Shown piece by piece: positions 8,577-19,728 of a stretch of 64,000 nucleotides of DNA. The position numbers and the translations under genes were made by a program. The stretch spans positions 3,060,501-3,124,500 of the forward strand of contig NZ_AP025591.1 in the NCBI RefSeq assembly GCF_023169945.1, in the 5' to 3' direction. The stretch comes from Anaeromyxobacter oryzae (GTDB lineage: Bacteria > Myxococcota > Myxococcia > Myxococcales > Anaeromyxobacteraceae). Below the pieces are notes generated by a model, which searched no databases, had not been told where the DNA came from, and was given only the letters and a program-made list of their open reading frames with translations. The number at the start of each line of letters is the position of its first letter. Within the stretch, counting starts at the first letter, position 1.

Positions 8577-8882
8577 CTAGCGGCCCGCCTGCTCCTGGGC
8601 GACCGGACGCTTGCTGGCAACGGAGGTGATGGCGCCGACCGCCGCGCCAGCCGCCGCGCCCATCACCGCGAAGAGCGACCCGACCGCCGTCACGCCGAGC
8701 ACCATCCCGAAGACGATGAGCGCGCGCACGAGGAAGGTGGGCTCGACCGGCGTCCCGACGATCCCGCCGGCGAGGAGCAGGCCGGCGTAGCCGCCGTAGA
8801 GGAGCGCGGGGAGGAGCGCGATGGCGAGGAAGAGAGCGAGACCGATGCCGGCGCCGACGAGGGAGGGGATCTTCTTGTTCAT
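8577..8882 (-). CDS. Small three-helix membrane protein, unknown function
   Basis: A 101-residue protein beginning MNKKIPSLVGAGIGLALFLA. I chose ATG 8882 because a GGAG Shine-Dalgarno sits just upstream and the N-terminus is a normal membrane start. Hydrophobic segments cover residues ~8-30, ~33-48 and ~50-88, the last rich in Gly/Ala (MGAAAGAAVGAITSV) like helix-packing segments. The C-terminus is short and polar. I do not recognise the family. It has its own terminator, and faces a 223-base gap upstream, so it is probably transcribed alone. Confidence 0.65.
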   Translation of the reverse strand: MNKKIPSLVGAGIGLALFLAIALLPALLYGGYAGLLLAGGIVGTPVEPTFLVRALIVFGMVLGVTAVGSLFAVMGAAAGAAVGAITSVASKRPVAQEQAGR

Positions 8883-9105
8883 GGCGTTCTCCGTGAGGTG
8901 AGGCGTTGAGCTTCGAGGTCCTCGGGGGCCGCCACCGCGGCGCGCCACCCACGCTCTCTCCCTTCTGCATGGATGCGGCCAGCGCGCGGACACGCGGAGT
9001 CGCGAGGTTGCGGCGCGCGCTGTCGGGAGAAGCCGACGCGTTGGCGCGTTCGCCAGACGCGGCGTGACCGCCGTCACGATCGGGAGGAGTCGCGCCGCCT
9101 CGCGC

Positions 9106-10854
9106 TCACGGCGCGGTGTCGATCCGGAGCACCGGGTAGACGCGGTAGGCGGCGTCGTACACCGGATGGCGCCGGTCGAAGAACTCGAGCCGCGCCTTCG
9201 GATCGTCGCGGAAGGCCGGATCCGCGAGGCGCGCCTCGAACTCGGCGCGGACGGCGGGATCTTGCGCGAGGAGCTCCCGCGCGAACGGCTCGAGCACGTA
9301 CGGCTCGACGTACTCCTTCCGCTCGAACACCGTGTCGAAGAACCCCCACGCGACGAGCGCGTCCGGGCCGGCCGGCTCGAGGAGGTGGGCCGCCAGAGGC
9401 GCCGCCGGCTGCGCGACGGGGACGAAGAGCGACCCCGGCCCGACGTCGCGCCGCTCGCGCGACCACGCCCCCCTCACCGCCGCGCGGTGGCGGCCCTCGA
9501 ACGGCTCGGCGTCGAACTTCGCCTCGGTCGCGCGGAAGACCTCGACGTCGAGGCCGGGCCGCGCCGCCGCGAGCCGCTCCAGCCGCACGCCGTGGAGCCG
9601 GAGCATCGCCCCGACCTGCGCGGCGCGCGCGGACGGGACGATCCAGCCGGCGCGCGGGAGCGTGACGGTGACGCTCGGCGCCACGTGCTCGTACAGCGGG
9701 AGCGCCCAGGTCTCGGGCCGCGTCTCGTCGTACCGGATCACCGGCGCGCCGGTGATCGGCGAGGTCGGCTTCGTGTACGCGTAGCCGCGGAACCGGATCG
9801 GCGTCGCCGCCTCCGGGCGCTCGTCGGCGGTCCAGGCGAGGGCGAGCGGCTTCCCGGCGAGGGCCGCCGTGTCCCCGTCCGCCCGGTCCGCTGCGCGGCG
9901 CCAGGTGGCACCCCGCTCGGCGGCGAGGTCGAGGAGGGCGCGGAGGAAGTCGGCGGTCGTCTTCACGCGCTCGCCGTACCGGCGCCAGGAGTGGGTCTCG
10001 AGGAGGATGCCGAGCCGGTTCCGCGCCGCCCAGTAGTCGTTCCCGAACCGTGGCGGCGCGACGCCGCGGTGGAAGCCGGACGCGGGGTCGTCCTCCTTCA
10101 CGAACGACGGGTAGAAATCGACGGGCAGGTGCCCCGCCGCGGAGAGCCGGGCGAGGAGCGCGTCCGAGAGCGCCTTCCCCTCGGTCCGGAGCGCCTCCGC
10201 GTACCCGAGCTGTGGCTCCACCAGCACCGCGACGTCGTGCTGGAACTGCGCGCCGTCGGTGACGTGGAGGTCGGCGTAGACGATGGGATCCCACGCCCCG
10301 AGCAGCGCGAGGATCGCCCGGGTCTCCGGCGCGTCCGCCTTCACGTAGTCGCGGTTCAGGTTGTAGTTCTGCGCCGTCGTGCGCCAGCCGGCCTCCGCGG
10401 GGCCGCGCTGGTTCGGCCGGTTGTTCGGGCCGAAGCGCTCGTGGCCGTCGACGTTCAGGACCGGGACGAACACCGCCGTCACCTTCGACAGCGGCGACGG
10501 CCCCTTCGCCGCGAGGAGGGCGCGGAGCACGATGAAGCCCGCGTCCTTGCCGTCGATCTCGCCCGCGTGGATGCCGCCCTGGAACAGGACCACCGGCCGG
10601 CCGCGCGCGCGGGCGCCCGCCGGGTCGAGCACGCCGTCGCCGCTCGCCGCCAGCGCGACCATCTCGCGCCCCTCCGGCGTGGTGCCGAACGAGAAGCAGC
10701 GGGCCCTCCCGGGGAAGGCCTTCTGGTACGCGCGGCAGAGCCGGACCGCCTCGTCGTAGCGGCCGGTCCGCTCGAACGCGGTCCGCTCGGCGGTGGTGAG
10801 GAGGTCGGGGGCGGCGGAGACGGAGAGCGCGAGCGCGAGCGCGGCCGGGAGCAT
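9106..10854 (-). CDS. Secreted M14 family zinc carboxypeptidase
   Basis: A 582-residue protein with a short signal peptide (MLPAALALALSVSAAPD). The zinc-binding H95-x-x-E98 lies in GGIHAGEIDGKDA. The substrate-binding Asn/Arg segment (NVDGHERFGP, NYNLNRDYVK) and the later histidine of YADLHVTDG complete the M14 pattern. The catalytic domain fills roughly residues 35-330, and the C-terminal ~250 residues are an unrecognised extension. M14 enzymes of this group remove C-terminal residues from peptides or act on peptidoglycan stem peptides; here the protein is probably periplasmic or secreted. It is a lone minus-strand gene, separated from mreB by a strong inverted repeat. Confidence 0.85.
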   Translation of the reverse strand: MLPAALALALSVSAAPDLLTTAERTAFERTGRYDEAVRLCRAYQKAFPGRARCFSFGTTPEGREMVALAASGDGVLDPAGARARGRPVVLFQGGIHAGEIDGKDAGFIVLRALLAAKGPSPLSKVTAVFVPVLNVDGHERFGPNNRPNQRGPAEAGWRTTAQNYNLNRDYVKADAPETRAILALLGAWDPIVYADLHVTDGAQFQHDVAVLVEPQLGYAEALRTEGKALSDALLARLSAAGHLPVDFYPSFVKEDDPASGFHRGVAPPRFGNDYWAARNRLGILLETHSWRRYGERVKTTADFLRALLDLAAERGATWRRAADRADGDTAALAGKPLALAWTADERPEAATPIRFRGYAYTKPTSPITGAPVIRYDETRPETWALPLYEHVAPSVTVTLPRAGWIVPSARAAQVGAMLRLHGVRLERLAAARPGLDVEVFRATEAKFDAEPFEGRHRAAVRGAWSRERRDVGPGSLFVPVAQPAAPLAAHLLEPAGPDALVAWGFFDTVFERKEYVEPYVLEPFARELLAQDPAVRAEFEARLADPAFRDDPKARLEFFDRRHPVYDAAYRVYPVLRIDTAP

Positions 10855-10869
10855 GGCCGCGCATCATAG

Positions 10870-10914
10870 GTCCTTCCGTTCGTGGTGATCGCCTCGAACC
10901 ACGAACGGAAGGAC
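10870..10914. repeat. 17-bp perfect inverted repeat, possible terminator
   Basis: Arms 10870-10886 and 10898-10914 are exactly complementary over 17 bp with an 11-base spacer. The element sits 28 bases past the mreB stop and 15 bases before the carboxypeptidase start. No T-run follows on the minus strand. It could therefore be a terminator or attenuator of the mreB transcript, or an operator for the carboxypeptidase gene. Confidence 0.5.
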
Positions 10915-10942
10915 GGGCTTCCCGGACGGCCGGCGCGCCGTC

Positions 10943-12016
<1,074 letters not shown>

Positions 12017-12120
12017 CTACGGGGAGACAACACGCGTTCCCCCCGAAACCTTTCGCGCCCCGCAGAGAAACACAGGCGGGCCACGGCTCGCCTCCCTCCT
12101 CCGATGGGCATGAAGCAGAA

Positions 12121-12141
12121 CGCCCGCCGGGAGGGCGGGCG
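12121..12141 (-). terminator. Hairpin terminator between the two mreB genes
   Basis: An 8-bp GC stem (12121-12128 with 12134-12141) and a 5-base loop, followed on the minus strand by TTCTGCTTC. It lies 38 bases past the stop of mreB copy 2. The copies therefore probably have separate transcripts. Confidence 0.5.
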
Positions 12142-12179
12142 CGCGGTCGCTTCCGGAATTTGGAGCTCGGCGACGGCGC

Positions 12180-13253
<1,074 letters not shown>

Positions 13254-13267
13254 GCGGTTCCGGGGGG

Positions 13268-15316
13268 TTACGGCGCGGCCGCGGCCTGCGCGGGCCCCGC
13301 CGCGAGGAAGCGCTCGATCCACCCGAGCACCTCCTCGTGGAAGACCTTCGCGTTCCGGGGCTTCGAGATCCAGTGGCCCTCGTCGGGGAAGACGAGCAGC
13401 TTCGAGGGGATGCCCCGGCGCTGAAGGGCGGTGAAGGTCGACAGGCCCTGCGTGACCGTCACCCGGAAGTCCAGCTCGCCGTGCGTGACGAGCGTCGGCG
13501 TCTTCCAGCGGGAGACGAACCGGCGAGGCGACCAGCGGTCGTAGGCCTCCGCGTTCTCGTACGCCGGGCCGCCCATCTCCCACTCGGGGAACCAGAGCTC
13601 CTCGGTGTCGTAGTACGCGGCGTGCGTGTCGAAGTCGCCGGCGTGGGTGACGAGGCAGCGGAACCGATCGGTCTGGCCGTTGATCCAGTTCACCATGTAG
13701 CCGCCGTAGCTCGCGCCGGCGGCGCACATCCGCGCGCCGTCCGCGAGGCCCGCCGCGACGGCGGCGTCGGTGAGCCGCATCACGTCGTCGTAGGGGAGCC
13801 CGCCCCAGTCGTTGCGGACCGCGTCCTCGTAGGCCTGGCCGTAGCCCGTCGAGCCACGGGGGTTCGGCAGCACGACCGTCCAGCCGCGGGCGGCGTAGAG
13901 CAGCGGGTTCCAGCGGAAGCTCCAGCCGTCGATCCACGCGCCCTGCGGCCCGCCGTGCACGAGCACGACCGCGGGGTGCCGCTCGCCGTCCCGATGGCCG
14001 GGCGGGAGGACCACGAGCCCGTGGATGGTCGCGCCGTCCTTGCCCGTCGCTTCGAGGGGCCGGACGGAGCCGAGGGCGATCCCCTCCAGGGCGCGCGCGC
14101 CGAGGGCGGTCAGCGTGGTCGCCGCGAGGGCGCGGTCGTTGCGCGGCGCCGGCGCGACGAGCGCGATCTCGGGCGGCGCGGTGAGCGTGTCGACCGTGGC
14201 CGCGGCGAGCTCGCCGTCGCGCGCCACCGCGAGCGCGTTCAGGTTCACGGACAGGCGAGAGATCGGCCTGACCGAGCCGCCGGCGGCGTCCACCTCGAAC
14301 ACCTGGTGCCGCGGCCCGACGAGCGCGGTGAACCGGAGCACCTTCCCGCCCCGGGCCCACCAGAGCTCCTGCGCGGAGACGTCCACCGTCGCCGTGAGGT
14401 CGCGCGCGTTCTTGCCGTCCGCGTCGGCGACCATCACCCGGAGCCGGTCCGCCTCGTAGCCCGCCCGCGCCATGGAGAGCCAGGCGATCCGCTTCCCGTC
14501 CGGGGAGGGCCGGGGGACGCCGTCCCATCCTTCGCCCGTCGTGATGCGGCGAGCCTCGCCGCCTGCGACCGGCACCGCGTAGACGTCGCCGTTCGTGGAG
14601 ATCGCCTCGACCGGATCCGACACCTTCACGAAGTAGACGAGCTGCCCGTCCGGCGAGAGCGCGAGGTCCCGCCGACCGCCGCGGTCGGACGGCGGCACGT
14701 CGTGATCACCCGGGGTGAGATCGCGGACGGCCCCGCCGTCGAGGGGCACGACGAGGAGGTGCGAGCGGACGCGGTCGCGCCACTCGTTCCAGTGCCGGAA
14801 GAGGAGGCGCGTCGCGGCGTGGGGCGCCTTCGAGGCGGCCTCCGTCGCGCGGCGATTGCAGGCGGCGTCTGCGCCGCAGGCCGGGTCGACGTCGCTCGTG
14901 ACGAGGAGCGCCTTCCCGTCGGCGGACCAGAGCAGCTCGGAGACGCCGCCCGGGAGGTCCGTCGCCTGCGCCGCCTCGCCGCCGGCGAGGTCGAGCACGA
15001 AGACCTGCCGTGCGGAGCCGCGGCGGTTCGAGAGGAACGCGATCCGCCTGCCGTCGGGCGAGAAGGCCGGCGCGGCCACCGTCTCGTCGCCGAACGTGAG
15101 CCGGCGGGCGGCGGCGGCAGGACCCCTCGCGGGCACGACCCAGACCGCGGACACGAGCTTCTCGCCCCCCGGCGCGGCGCGCGCGACGGTGTAGGCGACC
15201 AGCGCTCCGTCCGGCGAGATCGCGGGATCTCCGGCGCGCTCGAGCGCGAGGAGGTCGTCCACCGTGAACGGGCGCGGCGCCGCCGCGAGCGCGACGAGGA
15301 GGAGCGAGGTGAACAT
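13268..15316 (-). CDS. S9 family serine peptidase (acylaminoacyl/dipeptidyl peptidase type)
   Basis: A 682-residue protein. A short signal-like N-terminus (MFTSLLLVALAAAP) marks ATG 15316 as the start. Residues ~25-400 form a beta-propeller with repeated SPDG-type blades (FSPDGRRIAF, LSPDGQLVYF, PSPDGKRIAW). Residues ~420-670 are an alpha/beta-hydrolase domain with catalytic Ser536 in GASYGGY, Asp616 in HGELDF and His648 in DEGHW; the oxyanion region is HGGPQG. Such enzymes cut short peptides, with the propeller excluding folded proteins. A five-cysteine stretch near residues 145-155 is limited to CGADAAC. It is monocistronic, between mreB and a divergent kinase gene. Confidence 0.92.
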   Translation of the reverse strand: MFTSLLLVALAAAPRPFTVDDLLALERAGDPAISPDGALVAYTVARAAPGGEKLVSAVWVVPARGPAAAARRLTFGDETVAAPAFSPDGRRIAFLSNRRGSARQVFVLDLAGGEAAQATDLPGGVSELLWSADGKALLVTSDVDPACGADAACNRRATEAASKAPHAATRLLFRHWNEWRDRVRSHLLVVPLDGGAVRDLTPGDHDVPPSDRGGRRDLALSPDGQLVYFVKVSDPVEAISTNGDVYAVPVAGGEARRITTGEGWDGVPRPSPDGKRIAWLSMARAGYEADRLRVMVADADGKNARDLTATVDVSAQELWWARGGKVLRFTALVGPRHQVFEVDAAGGSVRPISRLSVNLNALAVARDGELAAATVDTLTAPPEIALVAPAPRNDRALAATTLTALGARALEGIALGSVRPLEATGKDGATIHGLVVLPPGHRDGERHPAVVLVHGGPQGAWIDGWSFRWNPLLYAARGWTVVLPNPRGSTGYGQAYEDAVRNDWGGLPYDDVMRLTDAAVAAGLADGARMCAAGASYGGYMVNWINGQTDRFRCLVTHAGDFDTHAAYYDTEELWFPEWEMGGPAYENAEAYDRWSPRRFVSRWKTPTLVTHGELDFRVTVTQGLSTFTALQRRGIPSKLLVFPDEGHWISKPRNAKVFHEEVLGWIERFLAAGPAQAAAAP

Positions 15317-15409
15317 GCCGCGGACCTTGTACCACGCTCGCCGGGCGAGGGCGCCGCGGCGCCGGGGGTTTCGCGCGCCGGGGCGGTCGGATACTCTCGC
15401 GCTCGACCG

Positions 15410-17878
15410 ATGGCGGCGCCGAGCGCCATTCCCGAGGTCCTTCCCCCCTGCCCGAGCTGCGGCTACCTCGCCGAGCCGGGCGCGGGCGCCCTCAACTTCT
15501 GCCCGAAGTGCGGCCAGGACCTCCGGCCCGGCGCGGCCGCGCGGACCGGCACGGACGCCCTCCTCGGGCAGGTGATCGCCGATCGGTACCGGCTCATCGC
15601 GCTCCTCGGCGAAGGCGGGATGGGCGCGGTCTACAAGGCCGAGCACGTCCGGATGGGCAAGGCGCTCGCGGTGAAGATCCTCCGCGGCGACTTCGCGCGG
15701 GATCCGGCCGCCGCGGCGCGCTTCCGCGCCGAGGCCCACATCGTCTCGCGCCTCTCGCACCCGCACACCATCGCGGTGTTCGACTTCGGCGAGATCGAGG
15801 CGCTGGGCGGGTTCTACCTCGCGATGGAGTACGTCCCGGGGAAGGACCTCGCCGCGGCGCTCCGCGAGGAGGGCCGGTTCCCGGAGGCGCGCGCCGTCGG
15901 GATCGCCCAGCAGCTCCTCGGGTCGCTCGCCGAGGCGCACGACGCCGGGATCGTCCACCGCGACGTGAAGCCCGGGAACGTGATGCTGATGCAGTCGCGG
16001 CCCGGGGAGGACTTCGCGAAGGTCCTCGACTTCGGGATCGCGAAGCTCCGGGACGAGGGCGCGGCCACCACCACGAGCTCGGGCGCGATCGTCGGCACCC
16101 CGAGCTACCTCGCGCCGGAGCAGGCCCGCGGCGACGCGGTGGACGCGCGCGCCGACCTCTATGCGGTGGGCTGCCTCCTGTACGAGCTCGTCGCCGGCCG
16201 GCCGCCCTTCGTGGCGCCGAGCCCGATGGCGGTGGTCGCGGCGCACCTGCACGACGCGCCGCCGCCGCTCGGGGAGGTCGCCCCCGGGACGAGCCGCCGG
16301 CTCGCGGAGCTGGTGCACCGCGCCCTGCAGAAGCGCCCCGACGACCGCTTCCAGAGCGCGGACGCGTTCCGCGCGGCGCTCCTCGCCCTCGCCGAGCCGT
16401 CCGGCTCCCGCGCGCGGGGGCCGGCCGCGGCTGCGGCGTCCGGCGCGCCGCAGATCACCGGCCAGCTCGCCATCGCGCGCCGGGAGGACTTCCGCGACTT
16501 CGACCGGCAGGTCGCCGCGCTCCGGCGGAGCCGCCTGGCCGCGCCGCTCTCCGCGGTGCTCCTCCTCGCCGCGGTCGGTGCCGTCGTCTGGCGCTGGCCG
16601 GAGGTCTACGACCTGCTCGCGGCGCGCGCGCCCGGCGTGGCACGGGCGCTCCCCCCTGCGCTCCGGCCGAGCGACCACTTCGACGGCGTGGAGCACGAGC
16701 CGAACGACAGCGCGGCGCAGGCGAACCCGCTGCCGCTCCCGCCCGGGAAGGACGGCCGGCCGGGCGGCGGCGTCGCGGTCGTGCGCGGCTTCATCGGCGC
16801 GAAGCTCTCCGAGACCACCGGCGACGCGGACGTGTACCGGCTCGAGCTCCCCCGCGTCGAGGGGCGGAAGGTCCTGGTCGCCGAGTGGCACGGGATCCGG
16901 CCCGGCGAGGGCATCCGCGGCCTCGACGTGACGCTCTCGCTCAACCGCGAGCGGACGGCAGCCGAGGGCCGCGCGTCCGCGCCGCTCGTCACCTCGGTGG
17001 ACCGCGGGGGCCCGGGGCGCCCGGAGCGCCTCGTGGCGGCCGTGGGCGAGGGCGCGTACTACCTCACCGTCCGCGAGCGGCACGAGGAGGCGACGGGGCC
17101 GGTGGAGAAGCCGACGGACCCGTACGTGCTCGAGGTCCGCCTCGAGGACCCCGGCCCGGGCGAGGAGATCGAGCCGAACGACGCGCCCGAGAAGGTCGCG
17201 GCGAGGGAGGAGCGCTACCCGGAGTGGCGCGAGCTCGCGGAGGTGAACGCGCTGGGCGAGGGCGCGGCCGCGGTGGGCGAGACCTCGACGGACGATCCGG
17301 ACACCTGGGCCGTCTGGGCGCGCGGGCCCGGCGAGGCGCCGCAGGTCGTGGTCGCGGTGCCGGATCCCGGCGTCGCGCTCGCGGCGCGCCTGTGGGTGCC
17401 GGACGAGGTGGACCTGGCGCCGCCCCGGAATGCGGACCGGGTCCGCTGGGCGGACGCCGGCGCGGGCGGCGCGGGCGAGGTCCTCGCCGTGCCGCTCCCG
17501 CTCGTGCCGCGGGCCGGCGCGCCGGCGCTCGTCCAGGTGCGGGCGGCCGACGGCGAGGGGCGGTACGTCCTCCTCGCCCTCGGGCCGGGGAGCGCGTCGG
17601 GCGCCCTGGTGCAGGACCGGGTGAGGGCGCTCGCCGAGGCGGGGCGGCACCGCGCCGCCGTCGATCTCGCGGCGGCGTTCGCGCGCCACGTGCCGGGGTC
17701 GGCGGCACGCCGGGACGTGCTCGCGCTCGCCGCGGCGGTCGCGCGGGACGAGGCGGCGAGGCTCGTGGCGGGCGCAGCCGCGGACGAGGCCGGGCGGGGG
17801 CTCGCGCGACTGCGCGCGGCCCGCGCGCCGGACGCGCCGGACGCGCCGGCGGCGGAGCCCGGCGCGCCGACGCCCTGA
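15410..17878 (+). CDS. Zinc-ribbon transmembrane Ser/Thr protein kinase
   Basis: An 822-residue Hanks-type kinase. It opens with a CPSCGYL...CPKCGQ zinc ribbon (C14, C17, C31, C34). The kinase domain (~58-320) has the glycine loop GEGGMG (67-72), catalytic Lys89, HRD at 183-185 and DFG at 207-209. After an Ala-rich linker there is one membrane segment (~375-397), followed by a ~420-residue extracytoplasmic part. That part has two related beta-rich modules containing EPNDSAAQANPL and EPNDAPEKV, the pattern of pre-peptidase C-terminal-like domains. The layout suggests a receptor kinase with an outside sensing region. It is divergent from the S9 peptidase gene and apparently not in an operon. 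Confidence 0.92.
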   Translation: MAAPSAIPEVLPPCPSCGYLAEPGAGALNFCPKCGQDLRPGAAARTGTDALLGQVIADRYRLIALLGEGGMGAVYKAEHVRMGKALAVKILRGDFARDPAAAARFRAEAHIVSRLSHPHTIAVFDFGEIEALGGFYLAMEYVPGKDLAAALREEGRFPEARAVGIAQQLLGSLAEAHDAGIVHRDVKPGNVMLMQSRPGEDFAKVLDFGIAKLRDEGAATTTSSGAIVGTPSYLAPEQARGDAVDARADLYAVGCLLYELVAGRPPFVAPSPMAVVAAHLHDAPPPLGEVAPGTSRRLAELVHRALQKRPDDRFQSADAFRAALLALAEPSGSRARGPAAAAASGAPQITGQLAIARREDFRDFDRQVAALRRSRLAAPLSAVLLLAAVGAVVWRWPEVYDLLAARAPGVARALPPALRPSDHFDGVEHEPNDSAAQANPLPLPPGKDGRPGGGVAVVRGFIGAKLSETTGDADVYRLELPRVEGRKVLVAEWHGIRPGEGIRGLDVTLSLNRERTAAEGRASAPLVTSVDRGGPGRPERLVAAVGEGAYYLTVRERHEEATGPVEKPTDPYVLEVRLEDPGPGEEIEPNDAPEKVAAREERYPEWRELAEVNALGEGAAAVGETSTDDPDTWAVWARGPGEAPQVVVAVPDPGVALAARLWVPDEVDLAPPRNADRVRWADAGAGGAGEVLAVPLPLVPRAGAPALVQVRAADGEGRYVLLALGPGSASGALVQDRVRALAEAGRHRAAVDLAAAFARHVPGSAARRDVLALAAAVARDEAARLVAGAAADEAGRGLARLRAARAPDAPDAPAAEPGAPTP

Positions 17879-18022
17879 CGCCCGCTCGTTTCCCTGCGCC
17901 GCGGAGCTGCGCGCCCGGCATGGGCCTCCGGGCGTCCGGCCCCGCGCGGCGCTCCCCCTCGGTCGCGCCGACCGCCCCAACTGCGCCGGCCCGCGCCGGC
18001 ACCGCCGGGTGTCGAAAGCGGC

Positions 18023-19195
18023 ATGAAACGCCTGATCCGGGGTCGTATCGCGGTCGCGTCGTCGCTGGTCGTCCTCGCATGCGGCAGCTCGAAGTCGAGC
18101 ACGAACCCGAACCCCGCCCAGACGACCACGCTCCAGACCTGGGTGGTCCAGGAGTCCGCCCCCACGCTGACGACGGAGCAGCGCGCCGCCTTCCTCGCCG
18201 GGGAGCTCTACGTCAACGCCCACACCGCCGCGCACGGGAGCGGGGAGATCCGGGGCCAGCTCGACCGGGCGGGGACGATCAGGCTCGCGACGCTGGACGG
18301 CGCGCAGGAGACGCCCGCCGTCACCACGTCCGCGTTCGGGGCCGGCGTCCTCTCGGTGGACGACGCGGGCCAGGTGCGGGGCTTCCTCATCACGTCCGGG
18401 CTGGTCTCGCCCACCGCCGCGCACGTTCACCTCGCCGCGCGCGGCACGCCAGGCGGGATCATCATCCCGCTCTCCGGCGGCCCCGAGCTCTGGGTCGTCC
18501 CGGACGACGCGGCGGCGCTCACGGCGGATCAGCGCGCCGCGTTCGCCGCCGGAGACCTCTACTTCAACGCACACACGGCGGCGCATCCGAACGGCGAGAT
18601 CCGGGGGCAGCTCGACAGGAGCGGCACGGTCCGCCTCGCCACGCTCGAGGGCTCGGAGGAGACGCCGGCCGTCACGACGAGCGCGTTCGGGGGCAGCATC
18701 TTCGCCGTCGACGACTCGACCGGCCAGGTGAGCGGGTTCGCGCTCACCTCGGGCCTCGTCTCGGCCACCGCGGCGCACCTCCACCAGGCGGCGCGCGGGA
18801 CGCCGGGAGCCATCGTCCTGCCGCTGTCGGGCGGCCCCGACCTCTGGGTCGTGGCGGACGGTGCGGCGGCGCTCCCCGCCGACGTGCGAGCGGCCTTCGC
18901 CGCCGGCGACCTCTACGTGAACGCGCACACCGCGGCCCATCCGAACGGCGAGATCCGCGGCCAGCTCGACCGGACCGGCGCGGCGCGGCTCGCCTCGCTC
19001 GACGGCGCCCAGGAGACGCCGCCGGTGACCACCACCGCGTTCGGCGGCGCGGCCATCGCGGTCGACGACGGCTCCGGCGAGGTGACCGGGTTCCTCGTCA
19101 CGTCGGGCCTCGCGAGCCCGACCGCCGCGCACGTACACGGTATCGGCGCCCGTGGCGCCCCGGCGGGCGTGCTCGTGCCGCTGTCCGGGCCGTGA
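18023..19195 (+). CDS. CHRD-repeat lipoprotein
   Basis: A 390-residue protein with a lipoprotein signal ending LVVLAC (cleavage before Cys20). The remainder is built from CHRD modules (named after chordin; an extracellular fold of unclear function). The segment R-A-A-F-x-A-G-x-L-Y-x-N-A-H-T-A-A-H occurs three times, beginning near bases 18167, 18518 and 18872, giving a repeat period of 117-118 residues. The protein begins with the second half of a module and ends with the first half of one (stop after VLVPLSGP), leaving two full modules in between. A start with a clean signal peptide argues against a missing front. It probably sits on the outer membrane surface. Confidence 0.88.
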   Translation: MKRLIRGRIAVASSLVVLACGSSKSSTNPNPAQTTTLQTWVVQESAPTLTTEQRAAFLAGELYVNAHTAAHGSGEIRGQLDRAGTIRLATLDGAQETPAVTTSAFGAGVLSVDDAGQVRGFLITSGLVSPTAAHVHLAARGTPGGIIIPLSGGPELWVVPDDAAALTADQRAAFAAGDLYFNAHTAAHPNGEIRGQLDRSGTVRLATLEGSEETPAVTTSAFGGSIFAVDDSTGQVSGFALTSGLVSATAAHLHQAARGTPGAIVLPLSGGPDLWVVADGAAALPADVRAAFAAGDLYVNAHTAAHPNGEIRGQLDRTGAARLASLDGAQETPPVTTTAFGGAAIAVDDGSGEVTGFLVTSGLASPTAAHVHGIGARGAPAGVLVPLSGP

Positions 19196-19208
19196 GCCGA
19201 GAACGGAA

Positions 19209-19240
19209 GAGGGCCGGCCCCGCGCGCGGGACCGGCCCTC
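19209..19240. terminator. Shared terminator between convergent CHRD and rplI genes
   Basis: A 9-bp stem (19209-19217 with 19232-19240), extended inward by CCC/GGG with a single bulged A. It lies 13 bases after the CHRD gene stop and 24 bases beyond the rplI stop. The minus-strand exit (TTCCGTTC) is somewhat T-rich. It could serve both transcripts. Confidence 0.6.
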
Positions 19241-19264
19241 GAGAGGCACGACGAGGCGGGCTGA

Positions 19265-19714
19265 CTACGCCGGCTCGGCCTGGACCTTCACCTTCGCCTT
19301 GCCGACCACGTCGGAGTGCAGCTTCACCGGCACCTCGAAGTCGCCGGTCGTCTTGAGCGGCTCGGCGAGATCGATGGAGCGGCGGTCGATCTGGAGGCCG
19401 CGGGAGGCGAGCGCCTCGGCGATGTCGAGCGCGGTCACCGAGCCGTAGAGCTTGTCCTGCTCGCCGACCTTGCGCGAGAGGGTGACCGGCGTCTCGGCAA
19501 GCCGCTTCGCGACCGCCTCGGCCGACGCCTTCATCTTGGCGGCCTTGGCGGAGGCGACGGACTTCTGGTGCTCGAGCTCGCGGACGTTCTTCGGGTTCGC
19601 GAGGACCGCGAGACCGCGGGGGAGGAGGAAGTTCCGCCCGTAACCGGGCTTCACGTCCACCACCTCGCCGCCCTTCCCGAGGTTCTCCACGTCTTCACGG
19701 AGGATGAGCTTCAT
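19265..19714 (-). CDS. rplI: 50S ribosomal protein L9
   Basis: A 149-residue protein, normal L9 length. The N-terminal RNA-binding domain has the family signature ([33 protein letters not shown]). It continues into the long connecting helix (~41-75) and a C-terminal domain ([16 protein letters not shown]). It is the last gene of the rpsF-rpsR-rplI run, a gene order conserved in many bacteria, and is followed by a hairpin terminator. Confidence 0.97.
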   Translation of the reverse strand: MKLILREDVENLGKGGEVVDVKPGYGRNFLLPRGLAVLANPKNVRELEHQKSVASAKAAKMKASAEAVAKRLAETPVTLSRKVGEQDKLYGSVTALDIAEALASRGLQIDRRSIDLAEPLKTTGDFEVPVKLHSDVVGKAKVKVQAEPA

Positions 19715-19728
19715 CGGGGGGCTCCTTT

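Noticed and set aside
8335..8970. Upstream extension of the fused cytochrome gene to base 8970
   Set aside because: The extension crosses the promoter-like region and precedes a normal signal peptide at ATG 8334. The alternative ATG 8388 is kept as a note, not a separate gene.
13268..19249. A ~2000-codon minus-strand open frame running from the S9 peptidase through the kinase and CHRD genes
   Set aside because: Only its 3' part (13268-15316) is coding. Upstream of the signal peptide the translation is Arg/Ala/Gly-rich junk opposite the kinase and CHRD genes, the usual effect of high third-position GC.
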